Notes: generated by a model from the letters alone, not told the origin. 53,686 nucleotides of DNA from Nitrobium sp046350935 (GCA_046350935.1 JAXLZK010000028.1:1-53686); one strand, 5' to 3'; positions 34,835 to 44,572 are shown, counted from the stretch's first letter. Numbers and translations: made by a program.

Positions 34835-35497
34835 TCAGGCCCCCCCCTCTTCGCTCAGACCGCCTCCGTCCAGCTTCAACACGCGCTTGTCGGTGCCCCT
34901 GAGCAGCTCCCGGTTGTGGGTCGCGATAAGGATCGTAGTGCCCTGCAGGTTGATGTCGCGGAAGAGCCTCAGGATATCCAGGGCGGTATTGGGGTCCAGG
35001 TTCCCGGTGGGCTCATCCGCAAGCAGCACCAGCGGGTCCGCCACGATCGCCCGCGCGATGGAGACCCTCTGCTGCTCCCCCCCGGAAAGGCTTTTTGGAT
35101 AGCTGTCCGCCAGGTTGCGCAGGTTCACCTTCTTGAGCGCCTCGGAGACGAGGCTCCGTATTTCCCTCTCCGCCACCTTGCGGATCCTCAGGGCGAGGGC
35201 GACATTATCGTAGATGGTCAGGTTGTTGATCAGTTTGAAGTCCTGGAACACGACGCCGATTCTGCGCCTGAGGAGCGGGACCTGGGACGGCTTCAGGGAG
35301 GCGAGGTGAAGAGTGTCGATGGTGATGTCGCCCTCATCGGGTGTTTCGGCGCGGTACATGAGCTTGAGAAAGGTGGATTTTCCGGCCCCGCTCGGCCCCG
35401 TCAGAAAGGCCATTTCTCCTTTCGGCAGGGTGAGGGTGACGTTCCGCAGGACCGTGTGGTAGTCATAGTATTTCGAGACGCTTTGAAACGTTATCAT
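34835..35497 (-). CDS. ftsE: cell division ATP-binding protein FtsE
   Basis: A 220-residue ABC ATPase: Walker A LTGPSGAGKSTFLKLM, Q-loop VFQDFKL, signature LSGGEQQRVSIARAI, Walker B VLLADEPTGNLDP and the H-loop ATHNREL. The ATG at 35497 has CGGAG upstream; an in-frame reading to 35647 runs into the transketolase gene and is rejected. It is the ATPase of the FtsEX complex. Confidence 0.94.
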   Translation of the reverse strand: MITFQSVSKYYDYHTVLRNVTLTLPKGEMAFLTGPSGAGKSTFLKLMYRAETPDEGDITIDTLHLASLKPSQVPLLRRRIGVVFQDFKLINNLTIYDNVALALRIRKVAEREIRSLVSEALKKVNLRNLADSYPKSLSGGEQQRVSIARAIVADPLVLLADEPTGNLDPNTALDILRLFRDINLQGTTILIATHNRELLRGTDKRVLKLDGGGLSEEGGA

Positions 35498-35553
35498 AAT
35501 GCTCCGGGCGGTACGGTTTATGGCAGGCAGCCGGGAGAGGGCGCGTGCTCTCC

Positions 35554-36582
35554 TCAGGCCGGCTTCATAAATCCGGTCACTGTTTCTACTAAGTTCTCCG
35601 CGGTGAGTCCGAAGAGCTTCAGGAGCTCGTCGGGGGAGCCGGAGCACCCGAAGGTGTCCTGCACGCCCACCCTCCGCACCGGCAGGGGATGGGCCTCCGC
35701 AAGGAATTCGGCAACGGCGCCGCCGAGGCCGCCGACGACGGAATGCTCTTCGGCGGTGACGATGAGCCGCGACCTCTGCGCCGCCGCAAGCAGGGCGTCC
35801 GTGTCGAGGGGCTTGATCGTGGACATATTGACGACTCCGGCGTCGATCCCCTGCTTCGCCAGGATGTCCCGCGCTTCCAGCGCCTTGGCGACCATGATGC
35901 CCGCGGCAATAAAGGTAACGTCGCGGCCGAGGGAAAAGACGTGGGCCTTCCCTATCCGGAAGCGGTATTCATCCGGCAGCACCGGCGGCACCTTCGCCCT
36001 GCCGAGCCGGACATAGACCGGCCCCTCGTATCCGGGCATCGCGTCGATGACCTGCTGCGTCTCGTATCCGTCCGCAGGGACGATGACGGTCATTCCGGGG
36101 ATCACCCGGGTGATGGCGATATCCTCCAGGGCCTCATGGGACGCCCCGTCCTCTCCCACGGTGATGCCGGCATGGGTTGCGACCAGCTTGACGTTGAGGT
36201 GGGAGTAGCAGAGGGTCTGCCGGATCTGCTCCCACGCCCTCCCCGTCGCAAAGATGGCGAAGGTGGAGGCGAAGGGGATCTTCCCGGTCAGGGCCAGGCC
36301 CCCCGCGGTGCCCACGAGGTCCTGCTCAGCGATTCCCATGTTGAAGAACCTCTCGGGGAAGGCTTTGGCGAACTTCGCGGTCTTGGTGGAGCCCGAAAGG
36401 TCCGCATCGAGGACGACCACCCGTGGGTCCCGCTTTCCCAGCTCGAGGAGGGCCGCCCCGTACGCATCCCGGGTGGCGACCGCCTGCCCTGCAAAATGCA
36501 CGGCGCGCCCTTCCCCTGCGGTGGCGGAACCCTTTGCTGCCTGCTCTGCGCTGATAACCGACGGTTCTTCTCTACTTCCCAT
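35554..36582 (-). CDS. transketolase, C-terminal subunit
   Basis: A 342-residue protein with the pyrimidine-binding transketolase domain (FFNMGIAEQDLVGTAGGLAL with the catalytic Glu, then THAGITVGEDGASHEALEDI) and the C-terminal domain (EEHSVVGGLGGAVAEFL). It pairs with the N-terminal subunit encoded just upstream; the genes overlap by 11 nt. Together they move two-carbon units in the pentose phosphate pathway. The reading frame includes about 25 extra N-terminal residues before the family start. Confidence 0.93.
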   Translation of the reverse strand: MGSREEPSVISAEQAAKGSATAGEGRAVHFAGQAVATRDAYGAALLELGKRDPRVVVLDADLSGSTKTAKFAKAFPERFFNMGIAEQDLVGTAGGLALTGKIPFASTFAIFATGRAWEQIRQTLCYSHLNVKLVATHAGITVGEDGASHEALEDIAITRVIPGMTVIVPADGYETQQVIDAMPGYEGPVYVRLGRAKVPPVLPDEYRFRIGKAHVFSLGRDVTFIAAGIMVAKALEARDILAKQGIDAGVVNMSTIKPLDTDALLAAAQRSRLIVTAEEHSVVGGLGGAVAEFLAEAHPLPVRRVGVQDTFGCSGSPDELLKLFGLTAENLVETVTGFMKPA

Positions 36583-37417
36583 TCTCTCCCAGCTCCTTCA
36601 GCGCCCTCTCCAGCTCCTCGTGCGTGGGGGTGAGCCCGTGGTACTCCGCCTTGTTTTCGAAGAAGGAGACCCCTCTGCTCTTTATCGTCCTGGCGAGGAG
36701 GACGGTGGGCTTTCCTTTGATTTTTTCCGCCTGGTCCAGGGCGGCTGTGATTTCTTCCATGCTGTGGCCGTCGAGCGGGAGGACATGCCAGTTGAACGCC
36801 CTCCATTTGTCCGCCATCGGCTCCACGTTCATGACGTCCTCGCACCGACCGTCGATCTGCAGGCCGTTCAGGTCTACGATGGCGCAGAGAGTGTCGATGC
36901 GGTAATGCCCTGCCGACATCGCCGCCTCCCATACCTGCCCCTCCTGGGTCTCCCCGTCGCCGAGGAGGCAGTAGACCCGCGCAGGGTTTCTGTCGAGCCG
37001 CAATCCGAGGGCGATGCCGTTTGCGATCGAAAGGCCCTGTCCGAGGGAGCCGGTAGAGACTTCGACCCCCGGCAGCAGCTTGGACGAGGGGTGGCCCTGG
37101 AGGGGGCACCCGAGCTTCCTCAGGTCCTTGAGCAGGGCGCGGTCGAAGTACCCGGTGAGGGCGAGGGCCGTATAGAGGACGGGGGCTGCATGCCCCTTCG
37201 AGAGGATGAACCTGTCCCTTTCGGGCCACTGCGGCTCCTGGGGACGGTGTTTCATTTTGTAAAAATAGAGGGCGGTGACCAGGTCCGCCGCAGAGAGGGA
37301 GCCCCCGGTGTGGCCGGAGCCGGAAGCGGTGAGCATCTTCAGAATTTCTATCCTGACCTGGCGTGCCTGCTCTTTGAGAGAACCGACAGTCGGGGAGTGT
37401 GTTGCCGCAATCATCAT
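36572..37417 (-). CDS. transketolase, N-terminal subunit
   Basis: A 281-residue thiamine diphosphate-binding subunit with SGSGHTGGSLSAADLVTALY, FILSKGHAAPVLYTALAL and the TPP-metal motif LLGDGETQEGQVWEA..VDLNGLQIDG. The ATG at 37417 is chosen because GGAAGGA lies 5 nt upstream. It is probably first in an operon running through ftsE, ftsX, envC and ctpA. Confidence 0.94.
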   Translation of the reverse strand: MMIAATHSPTVGSLKEQARQVRIEILKMLTASGSGHTGGSLSAADLVTALYFYKMKHRPQEPQWPERDRFILSKGHAAPVLYTALALTGYFDRALLKDLRKLGCPLQGHPSSKLLPGVEVSTGSLGQGLSIANGIALGLRLDRNPARVYCLLGDGETQEGQVWEAAMSAGHYRIDTLCAIVDLNGLQIDGRCEDVMNVEPMADKWRAFNWHVLPLDGHSMEEITAALDQAEKIKGKPTVLLARTIKSRGVSFFENKAEYHGLTPTHEELERALKELGENGK

Positions 37418-37644
37418 CAAAATCCTTCCCAGCGAAATTTGACTATTATATATCATGAGGAGAAAAAAGTGGTAGCAAGGGCGCGGAAAAGCAGGGGCGG
37501 AAGCATCGAGAGGGCAGAGCCGGAGAAAACAACGGGAGGGCGTTTACTTCTCAGCGTGAATTGTGTAGAGTAACTAGCAGCAGTGGAGCAGCGGGCATCA
37601 GCAGAGGGGGGAAGACCCGGCCGGGAAGCGCTCTTGCCGTCTGC

Positions 37645-38592
37645 ATGCCGCGTCGCACAGTGAGCAACTCCCCCCGGACACGCGAGAAGAGAGTGGACAG
37701 CGACCCTACTCACCGACACCTGATCGAAACCGACCCGAATGCCGCTCAGGAGGAGCTCCTCGTCGAGCAGGTAAGGCAGTTCTACGCCCTCGCGCCGTTC
37801 GGACTCGTCGCAACTTTTCTGAATTCCCTTTTCGTTTTTTTCATTCTCCAGGATGCTATCCCGCAGCGGACACTGCTTGTATGGACCGCGGTACTGGCAT
37901 GCATCACCCTGCTGCGCGGAGTGCTTGTCGCTAAGTTCCGCCGCAGCCCGCTCCTTCCGGCTGAGGCCCGCTCCTGGAAAACCCTTTTTCTCGTCGGCTC
38001 GACCCTTTCCGGTTGTGTATGGGGAAGCATCGGGTTCTTTCCGTTTTCCGGCGCTTTCCTGCTTCAGGAGGTCTTCATCACCTTTGTCCTGGGCGGCATG
38101 GCTGCGGGGGCTGCCGCGAATCTCTCCGCCTCGAGAAGGGCCTATCTGCTCTACAGCGCTCCGGCCCTGGCCCCGCTCGTCGTCCGGTTCTTTCTTATGG
38201 GCGACCCCTTGCATTTTGCGATGGGGGGCATGCTCGCCCTGTACGGTCTTATTCTCTTTCGGGTGTCGCAGAACAGCTATCAGATCAACCGGACGTCTCT
38301 GCTGCTGCGGTTTGAGAACAGGGGCATGGTCGAAGAGATGCGGAGCGCCAAGGAGCATACGGATGAGCTGAACGAACGGCTCCTCGCCGAGATGGCTGCC
38401 ACAGAGAAAGCGAAAAGGGAGCTCAGGGTCCATCGTGACCTCCTGGAGAGGGAAGTAGAGCAGAGGACGACGGACATCGTGTGCGCCAACGATCAGCTGC
38501 GGGTGGAGATCGAGGAGAGGAAACAGACGGAACAGGCCCTCCGGGAGAGCGAGCGGCGCCTGTCCCACGCCCAGGGCCTTGCGCATATCGGG
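37645..38592 (+). CDS. sensor histidine kinase, N-terminal part up to the assembly gap
   Basis: The frame opens with a short soluble tail, then about six transmembrane segments (from FGLVATFLNSLFVFFILQ to ALYGLILFRVSQ), a coiled coil and the beginning of a PAS domain (LRESERRLSHAQGLAHIG) that runs into the N block. It is the input part of a membrane-bound sensor kinase. The start is uncertain; ATG 37645 lacks a clear ribosome site. It is divergent from the transketolase operon. Confidence 0.75.
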
Positions 38593-38692
38593 NNNNNNNN
38601 NNNNNNNNNNNNNNNNNNNNNNNNNNNNNNNNNNNNNNNNNNNNNNNNNNNNNNNNNNNNNNNNNNNNNNNNNNNNNNNNNNNNNNNNNNNN
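38593..38692. other. assembly gap, 100 N
   Basis: Exactly 100 N, the usual placeholder for a gap of unknown size. It falls inside a histidine kinase PAS domain, so frame on either side cannot be compared. Confidence 0.99.
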
Positions 38693-39586
38693 CGGGGACA
38701 GGGAGCGGATCGAGGAAAAGATCAGGAGGGTGTTGCGCGAGTACAACGATTATGAGTTCGACTGCCGGATCGTTGCGAAGAGCGGCGAGGAGCGGTTCGT
38801 CCACGTCACCGCCCAGGTAAAGTTCGCTCCGAACGGACGACCGGTGCGTATCATCGGGACGGTGCAGGATGTCACCGAACAGCACCGGGCGAATGAGGAG
38901 CTGCAGCGATCGCGCGAGGAGTTGCGCACGTTTGCCTCGCACCTGCAGTCGGTCATCGAGAACGAGAGGACCACGATCGCCCGGGAGATCCACGATGAGC
39001 TCGCCCAGGCATTGACGGTGATGAAGATCGATCTCGTCGATCTCGCCGGCGATTTCAGGGAAGCAGGGGGGAGGAGGGAGCGGCGGTGCGCGGTAAAGTG
39101 CGGGCGATGACGTCCTATATCGACGAAGTGATACGCAAGGTGCACCGGATCGCCATGGAACTGAGGCCGAGCCTCCTCGACGACCTGGGGCTGGAAGCGG
39201 CGATCGAATGGCAGCTGGCTGAATTCCGGGAAAAGACGAAGATCCGGGGGGAGCTCAAGGGCTCCCTGGCTGATGCCGCTCTTCCCCGCGACATGGCGAC
39301 CGCGCTGTTCCGCATCTTCCAGGAGGCGTTGACGAATGTCGCCCGCCATGCGGATGCGGACAGCATCGAAATCGGATTGCGGAGCAACGGGGAGCGCATC
39401 TTCCTCTCCGTCAGGGACAACGGGAAAGGAATAGAGGAGGAAAGCCTTGCGCATGCACGGTCCCTCGGCATCCTCGGAATGCAGGAGCGCGTGGCGGTGC
39501 TGGGAGGGGAGCTGTCGATCAACGGGGCGAAAGGGAAAGGGACGACCGTTCTCGTCTCCCTTCCCCTCAGAGGATGTGCTGCATGA
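38693..39586 (+). CDS. NarL-type histidine kinase, C-terminal part, frameshifted at a G run
   Basis: It continues the PAS domain after the gap (RIIGTVQDVTEQHRANEEL), then the HisKA_3 domain with the phospho-His in TIAREIHDELAQALTVMKID, and the HATPase domain with FRIFQEALTNVARHA, DNGKGI and LGMQERVAVLGG. The frame breaks near 39066-39071, a run of six G: one extra G would join FREAGG to KVRAMTSYIDEVIRKVH, which is the expected HisKA_3 continuation. It may be a sequencing error or a true mutation. No response regulator is adjacent. Confidence 0.8.
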
Positions 39587-39628
39587 GGGGGCAAGGTACC
39601 CATCCGGTGGAGCAGCGTGCCCCTTTCC

Positions 39629-42589
39629 TCATTCGCCGGGAGGGGCGATCCCCTTCCGGAGGGTATTCTCGCTGATCGTCTTCGGATTCATGAACTGCAG
39701 GAGATAGTCGGGGCCCCCCGCCTTCGAGCCGACCCCGGACATGCCGAGGCCCCCGAAGGGCTGCCTCCCGACAAGCGCCCCGGTGATCTTCCTGTTGATG
39801 TACAGGTTCCCCGCCCTGAGCTCCTCCTTCGCCCTCCGTATCACGGCGGGGCTGCGCGAAAAGATCCCTCCCGTCAGCGCGTATTCGGTGCTGTCGGCGA
39901 GGGCGAGGGCCTCTTCCACGTCCGCCGCCTTCAGCACCGAGAGCACCGGACCGAATATCTCCTCGCGGGCGACGACCGAGTCGGGCGATACTTCGAGGAG
40001 AACGGGGCCCCGGTAATACCCCTCCCCCCCGGCTTCCCGCACCAGCAGCGGATTTCCCTCCTCTTTTCCCTTCTCCACATACGCCTGCACCTTCTGAAGC
40101 GCCTCCCTGTCGATGAGGGGACCCATGAACGTGGCGGGGTCCTCGGGGGGGCCGATCGCGATGCTCTTCATCGCCTCTTTCAGCCTCCCGCAGAACTCAG
40201 CATACACGTCCTGCAGGACGATCACCCGGGAGCAGGCTGAGCACTTCTGTCCCTGATACCCGAGGGCGGACACCAGGACCCCCCTGACCGCCTCGTCGAG
40301 ATCGGCGGTCGCGTCCACGATGATCGCGTTCTTTCCCCCCATCTCCGCCACCACCCTCTTTATGCTCGTTTGGCCCGGACGGGTCCTGCCGGCAAGCGAG
40401 ACGATCCGCACCCCGACCTCCTTCGAGCCGGTGAAGGCGATGCAATCGACGCCGGGGTGTTCCACCAGGTGCTCTCCCACCTCTCTGCCGGGGCCGGGGA
40501 GGTATTGGAGCACTCCGGTGGGCAGTCCTGCGGCCCTGAAGACTTCGATAAGCTGCCAGGCAACGACGGGGGACAGCCCTGACGGCTTGAGGATAACGCA
40601 GTTTCCGGCGACAATGCCCGCCGACGCCATGCCGGTGGGAATGGCGAGGGGGAAGTTCCAGGGAGAGAGCACCACCCCGATTCCCCGCGGCTCGAAGAAG
40701 TACTCGTTCACCTCCGCCGGATAGCGTCCGAGGCGCTTCGGCTTCGCAAGCTCCGTTATCTGCCGTCCGTAATATTCAAGATAGTCGATGGCCTCCGCAA
40801 CGTCCGCGTCCGCCTCAGGGATCGGTTTTCCTGTTTCGTACACTTCGAGGGCCGCGAGCGCGAACCTCCGTGCCCTCATCTCTTCAGCGGCCCTGAACAG
40901 GTACCCGGCCCTCGTTTCGGGCGGGGTCCTCCTCCAGGAGGCGTAGGCGGCCTTTGCTTCCCCGACCGCCCTCTCCGCCTCCTCCCGCGAGGCGGAGGAA
41001 ACGACCCCCACGACTTCGTCGGGCCGCGCCGGGTTCACGGAGAGGATCTTCCGGACGGTAAAGATCTCCTCGCTGCCCAGGAGGAGTGGATAGCTCCTCC
41101 CCAGTCCGTTCCGTACCGTAGAGAGAGCGTCCTCCATTTTCATTCTGTTGATTTTTTTGGAAAAATCTGTCTCCGGCTCGTTTCTGAAAGCGGTCCCGCG
41201 CTCTTCCTCACTCTTCGCTTCAGGCGCGGGCTCTTCGGGGTGCGGGGGCCGCACGAGCTCCTCGAAGGAGATCCCTTCGGCAAAGGACTTCCGGAGAAAA
41301 GATTCGTTCGAGGTGTTTTCGAGGATCCTCCTCACCAGGTATGCCATGCCGGGGATGAGCTCTCCCACCGGGGAGTAGACCCGCACGGGCACCCTGACGC
41401 GCATCCGCCGCAGCGCGTTCCGCACCGGGTCTCCCATGCCGAAGAGGACCTGGAACTCGAAGCTCCCCCGGGGGGCTTCGAGCCTTTCGGCAAGGGCCAG
41501 GACAGTGCTGATGCTCCGTAGGTTATGGGTGGCGAAGGCCGGATAGACTGATGAGGTGTTCTCGAGGAGCATTCTCGTGAGCTCCTCGTAGCAGCGGTCC
41601 GTCTCGTCCTTCCGGCGATGCACCGGCACCGGCCACCCCTTCTGCCGGTGTATCGCCGTTTCATAGTCCCAGTACGCCCCTTTCACGAGCCGCACGGAGA
41701 AGCGCCGCCCTTTTTCCTTTGCCCATCCGAGGAGTGCAGCGAGGTCTTCCCGCGTATCCGTGAGATATGCCTGGAGCGCGATTCCCGCGTCGTGAAAGCC
41801 GGGGAACTCGTCGAGAATGCTCTTGAAGACGGCGATGGTGAGATCCTTATAGTAATACTGCTCCATATCGAAGGTAACGGAGGCGCCGAGCGCGCGCGCC
41901 TGCTCGAAGAGGGGGCGCAGGCCGTCCTTCATCCGTTCGACGGAGCCTTCTCCGTTCAAGGGGTCTATCTGAGAATAGAATGAGGAGATTTTCAGGGAGA
42001 GGTCCAGCCTGTCCGCGGCGGGCAGGGGGGCATGCCCGTCCTGGTCCGACGGGATGCGCGGCTGGATGCGGGGCGCGAGAAACGCCAGAAGCTCCCGGTA
42101 CCGCGCGCCGTAGCGCTCCGCTTCGCTGTCGCTCACGACCGCTTCGCCCAGAAGGTCGACGCTCACCGCGGCGCCTTCCCGTTTGAGAGACTCGAGGGCG
42201 CCGAGCGCCTCGTGAGGGCCGGCTCCGGCGATGAACTGCCGGGCGAGGGACTGTGTCGAGGCCCGGATGACCGCGGCGAGAATCCGGGGGACGGCGCTTC
42301 CCCGGGAGAGGCGTTCAATCCCGCGCCGTACGAGGGGGGGAGTGTCCGGCACCTCGTCGAAATACTCCCTGAAAAGCCTGAGCAGCAGGGTGTCGTCCTT
42401 CACGACCGGCAGGACATCGATGAACCTGAGGAGCTGGATCTTAAAGGAATCGTCCCGCATCGCCCATCGGGTGATCCTGCCTTTCCATCCCCTCCTGTCG
42501 AAAAGGGAGGGCCGCTCCTCCCTCAGGAAAGAGAAAAGCGCGAAGGCGATATTCCTGACGTCTTCCTCGATGCTCTTGCCGTGTGCCAT
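39629..42589 (-). CDS. putA: bifunctional proline dehydrogenase / glutamate-semialdehyde dehydrogenase
   Basis: A 986-residue PutA without a DNA-binding domain. The N-terminal proline dehydrogenase barrel has VTFDMEQYYYKDLTI, RLVKGAYWDYE and FEFQVLFGMGD. A linker rich in Glu separates it from the aldehyde dehydrogenase domain with LSPWNFPLAIPTGM, the FTGSKEVG loop, AEMGGKNAI and the catalytic Cys in GYQGQKCSACSR. It oxidises proline to glutamate in two steps. GGAAGG precedes the ATG, and TATAAT (minus strand, 42630-42635) lies 41 bases upstream, between the gene and the MITE-like element at 42659. Confidence 0.95.
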   Translation of the reverse strand: MAHGKSIEEDVRNIAFALFSFLREERPSLFDRRGWKGRITRWAMRDDSFKIQLLRFIDVLPVVKDDTLLLRLFREYFDEVPDTPPLVRRGIERLSRGSAVPRILAAVIRASTQSLARQFIAGAGPHEALGALESLKREGAAVSVDLLGEAVVSDSEAERYGARYRELLAFLAPRIQPRIPSDQDGHAPLPAADRLDLSLKISSFYSQIDPLNGEGSVERMKDGLRPLFEQARALGASVTFDMEQYYYKDLTIAVFKSILDEFPGFHDAGIALQAYLTDTREDLAALLGWAKEKGRRFSVRLVKGAYWDYETAIHRQKGWPVPVHRRKDETDRCYEELTRMLLENTSSVYPAFATHNLRSISTVLALAERLEAPRGSFEFQVLFGMGDPVRNALRRMRVRVPVRVYSPVGELIPGMAYLVRRILENTSNESFLRKSFAEGISFEELVRPPHPEEPAPEAKSEEERGTAFRNEPETDFSKKINRMKMEDALSTVRNGLGRSYPLLLGSEEIFTVRKILSVNPARPDEVVGVVSSASREEAERAVGEAKAAYASWRRTPPETRAGYLFRAAEEMRARRFALAALEVYETGKPIPEADADVAEAIDYLEYYGRQITELAKPKRLGRYPAEVNEYFFEPRGIGVVLSPWNFPLAIPTGMASAGIVAGNCVILKPSGLSPVVAWQLIEVFRAAGLPTGVLQYLPGPGREVGEHLVEHPGVDCIAFTGSKEVGVRIVSLAGRTRPGQTSIKRVVAEMGGKNAIIVDATADLDEAVRGVLVSALGYQGQKCSACSRVIVLQDVYAEFCGRLKEAMKSIAIGPPEDPATFMGPLIDREALQKVQAYVEKGKEEGNPLLVREAGGEGYYRGPVLLEVSPDSVVAREEIFGPVLSVLKAADVEEALALADSTEYALTGGIFSRSPAVIRRAKEELRAGNLYINRKITGALVGRQPFGGLGMSGVGSKAGGPDYLLQFMNPKTISENTLRKGIAPPGE

Positions 42590-42658
42590 CCTTCCCCCGC
42601 GCTGCGCTCCTTTCAGGACATTTTAGATCATTATACCAGTAACCGGCCCCTCCTCCCA

Positions 42659-42846
42659 GGGCAATCGCATCACAAGAGCGATTCAGGGGAAAACAGCAAG
42701 ATTGCTTCAGGATACGACCCTTCGCAATGACAACTAGTGCGCCCCTTTCCTCTGTCATTGTCTTCCCCTTCCTTGCTGTCATTGCGAGCGGAGCGAAGCA
42801 ATCTCAAGGGGATACGTACTGACCACACATTTTGATGCGATTGCCC
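42659..42846. mobile_element. MITE-like repeat, copy 1
   Basis: A 188-bp element bounded by perfect 14-bp inverted repeats, GGGCAATCGCATCA (42659-42672) and its complement (42833-42846). Inside are GATTGCTTC and TGTCATTGCGAGCGGAGCGA arms that are themselves inverted. A second copy lies at 47095-47275. It has no gene, so any movement would depend on a transposase elsewhere. No target-site duplication was recognised. Confidence 0.65.
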
Positions 42847-43281
42847 TGCTGCGCACCCTGCGAGGAAAAAAAGGACCGTCCCCTTCCGGGGGCGGTCCAA
42901 AATGGTGCGCTTTCGCAAGCGCCTTGGGGAGGTTACTGCAGAGAGCAGCTGAAGTTCCTTTTATCACCTTCCTGTCGGCCGTGTCGGCAGCGACGGTTTC
43001 TTTTTTCTTTCTGCTTACTAAATTAATGCATATTTCATGCCAGGTAGGAACTGCTTGATTTGGCGTGGAGCGGGTAGTTTCCTCATTGGTGAAAATACAA
43101 AGGGAGCATGGGAAAAGTACGGAAACGCGGAAAAGGAAAGCCTTCCGTTGTTTCGCTGCGCTCAGGGGCGGTGCTCTCCGGGGAGCGCACCTGTGATATA
43201 CTTTCCATAAGCGTGTCTTTCAAAACGGGATGAACCTGAAACGATCATATGCAGGACACGGCGCATCCAAAGGGGGAAAAT
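42847..43281. terminator. strong minus-strand hairpin terminator in a gene-free spacer
   Basis: GGACCGTCCCC (42873-42883) pairs with GGGGGCGGTCC (42888-42898) around TTCC, with a G-T wobble. Read on the minus strand it is followed by seven T, so it would stop minus-strand transcription. No protein gene lies upstream of it on that strand before trpS ends (43532), so it may end a small RNA. The rest of the spacer to 43281 shows no gene; TGTGATATACT near 43193 may be the promoter of the small basic protein. Confidence 0.5.
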
Positions 43282-43473
43282 TTGGCAAAGGGCGGATCCG
43301 GATCCTATAAGAGCGAGAAACGGAAAAAAGAATTGATGAGACAGAAAGAGCAGGAAAAGAAGAGACAGCGGCGCTTCAAAAAGGAGGGAACGAAAGAGGG
43401 AGGAGAGGAAACTCCCCCGGAAGGCGGTGAAGGGGCAGGCGACCCTTCACCGGAGGGTACCGCTTCTTCCTGA
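43282..43473 (+). CDS. small basic Lys/Arg/Glu-rich protein
   Basis: A 63-residue protein starting (M)AKGGSGSYKSEKRKKELM, then a highly charged helix (RQKEQEKKRQRRFKKEG) and a Gly/Glu-rich tail. It recalls short conserved hypothetical proteins of Geobacter-like bacteria; function unknown. A TTG start at 43282 is chosen because AGGGGG lies 5 nt upstream; an ATG at 43249 in the same frame has no ribosome site. It is followed by a terminator. Confidence 0.6.
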   Translation: MAKGGSGSYKSEKRKKELMRQKEQEKKRQRRFKKEGTKEGGEETPPEGGEGAGDPSPEGTASS

Positions 43474-43498
43474 AATCCTTCCCCTGAAAAAGAGAAAG

Positions 43499-43524
43499 AA
43501 AAGGGTACGGCGGCGTACCCTTTT
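43499..43524. terminator. bidirectional terminator between small protein and trpS
   Basis: AAAAGGGTACG (43499-43509) and CGTACCCTTTT (43514-43524) form a perfect 11-bp stem with a 4-nt loop and A/T ends. It separates two convergent genes. Confidence 0.85.
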
Positions 43525-43531
43525 CTTTCTT

Positions 43532-44518
43532 CTATGCCAACCCCATGATTTCCCGGACGGTTTTCATGGTTTCTTCCGTTACGGCCTGCGCCTTTTCCGA
43601 CCCCTTCCGGGCGATGTCGAAGAGCATTTCCGGATTGCTGATAAGCTCGTTGCGTTTTTCCCAGAGGGGGGCAAGGTAGTGGAAGACGTTCCTGATGAGG
43701 ACTTTCTTGCAATCGATGCAGCCGATTCCCGCGGTTCTGCATCCCTGCGCAACCTCCGCCTGCTCCTCTGCGGAGGAAAAGATCTTGTGGAGCTGGTACA
43801 CCGGGGAGAGCTCCGGGTCTCCCTTGTCGGACCTCCTCTTGCGCGCGGGGTCGGTCATCATGGTCCGAATCTTCTGCTCCACCACCTCGGGGGAATCGCT
43901 CAGGTAGATGGCGTTATCGTAGCTCTTCGACATTTTCCTGCCGTCGAGGCCCACCACCTTCGGAAATTCGGTGAGCAGCCCCTCCGGCTCGGGAAAGACC
44001 TCCCGGTACAGGTGGTTAAACCTCCGGGCGATCTCGCGGGAGATCTCGAGGTGGGGCAGCTGGTCGACGCCCACGGGGACGTATTTCGCCCGGTAGATGA
44101 TGATATCCGCCGTCTGGAGCACGGGATACCCGAGAAAACCGTAGGTGGACAGGTCCCTGTCCTGGAGCTGCTCCTGCTTTTCCTTGTACGTGGGCACCCT
44201 CTCGAGCCATCCGAGGGGGGTGATCATCGAGAGCAGAAGGTGCAGCTCCGCATGCTGGGGCACCATCGACTGGATGAAAAGGGTGGATTTGTCGGGGTCG
44301 AGCCCCGCGGCGATGAAGTTGACGAGCAGGTCGGCGGTGCTCTCCTTTATGGAAGAGGGGTTTGCGTAGCCCGTGGTAAGGGCGTGCCAGTCGGCCACGA
44401 AGTAGAAGCAGTCGTACTTCTCCTGGAGCCCGACCCAGTTTTTCAGCGCACCCGCGAGATTGCCGAGGTGCAGCTTTCCGCTCGCCTGCATGCCGCTCAG
44501 CACACGCTCTCTCTTCAT
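43532..44518 (-). CDS. trpS: tryptophanyl-tRNA synthetase
   Basis: A 328-residue class I synthetase of typical length. The HIGH-like motif is ASGKLHLGNLAGAL and the KMSKS motif lies in GLDGRKMSKSYDNAIYL. It charges tRNA-Trp. It is downstream of an M50 protease and a PEPCK-like gene on the same strand (54 nt spacer). Confidence 0.96.
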   Translation of the reverse strand: MKRERVLSGMQASGKLHLGNLAGALKNWVGLQEKYDCFYFVADWHALTTGYANPSSIKESTADLLVNFIAAGLDPDKSTLFIQSMVPQHAELHLLLSMITPLGWLERVPTYKEKQEQLQDRDLSTYGFLGYPVLQTADIIIYRAKYVPVGVDQLPHLEISREIARRFNHLYREVFPEPEGLLTEFPKVVGLDGRKMSKSYDNAIYLSDSPEVVEQKIRTMMTDPARKRRSDKGDPELSPVYQLHKIFSSAEEQAEVAQGCRTAGIGCIDCKKVLIRNVFHYLAPLWEKRNELISNPEMLFDIARKGSEKAQAVTEETMKTVREIMGLA

Positions 44519-44572
44519 CGTTCCTCCTTGCGTACGAGTGCGATATTCCCCCTGCGTGCGGCAGGGACGGCG

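Noticed and set aside
42860..42910. 4.5S or tmRNA gene around the minus-strand hairpin
   Set aside because: The conserved GGAAGGAAGCAGCC and tRNA-like ends are absent.
42670..42967. Short minus-strand frames in the putA upstream spacer
   Set aside because: They are encoded by the MITE-like repeat and read like translated repeat (LLRSARNDS).
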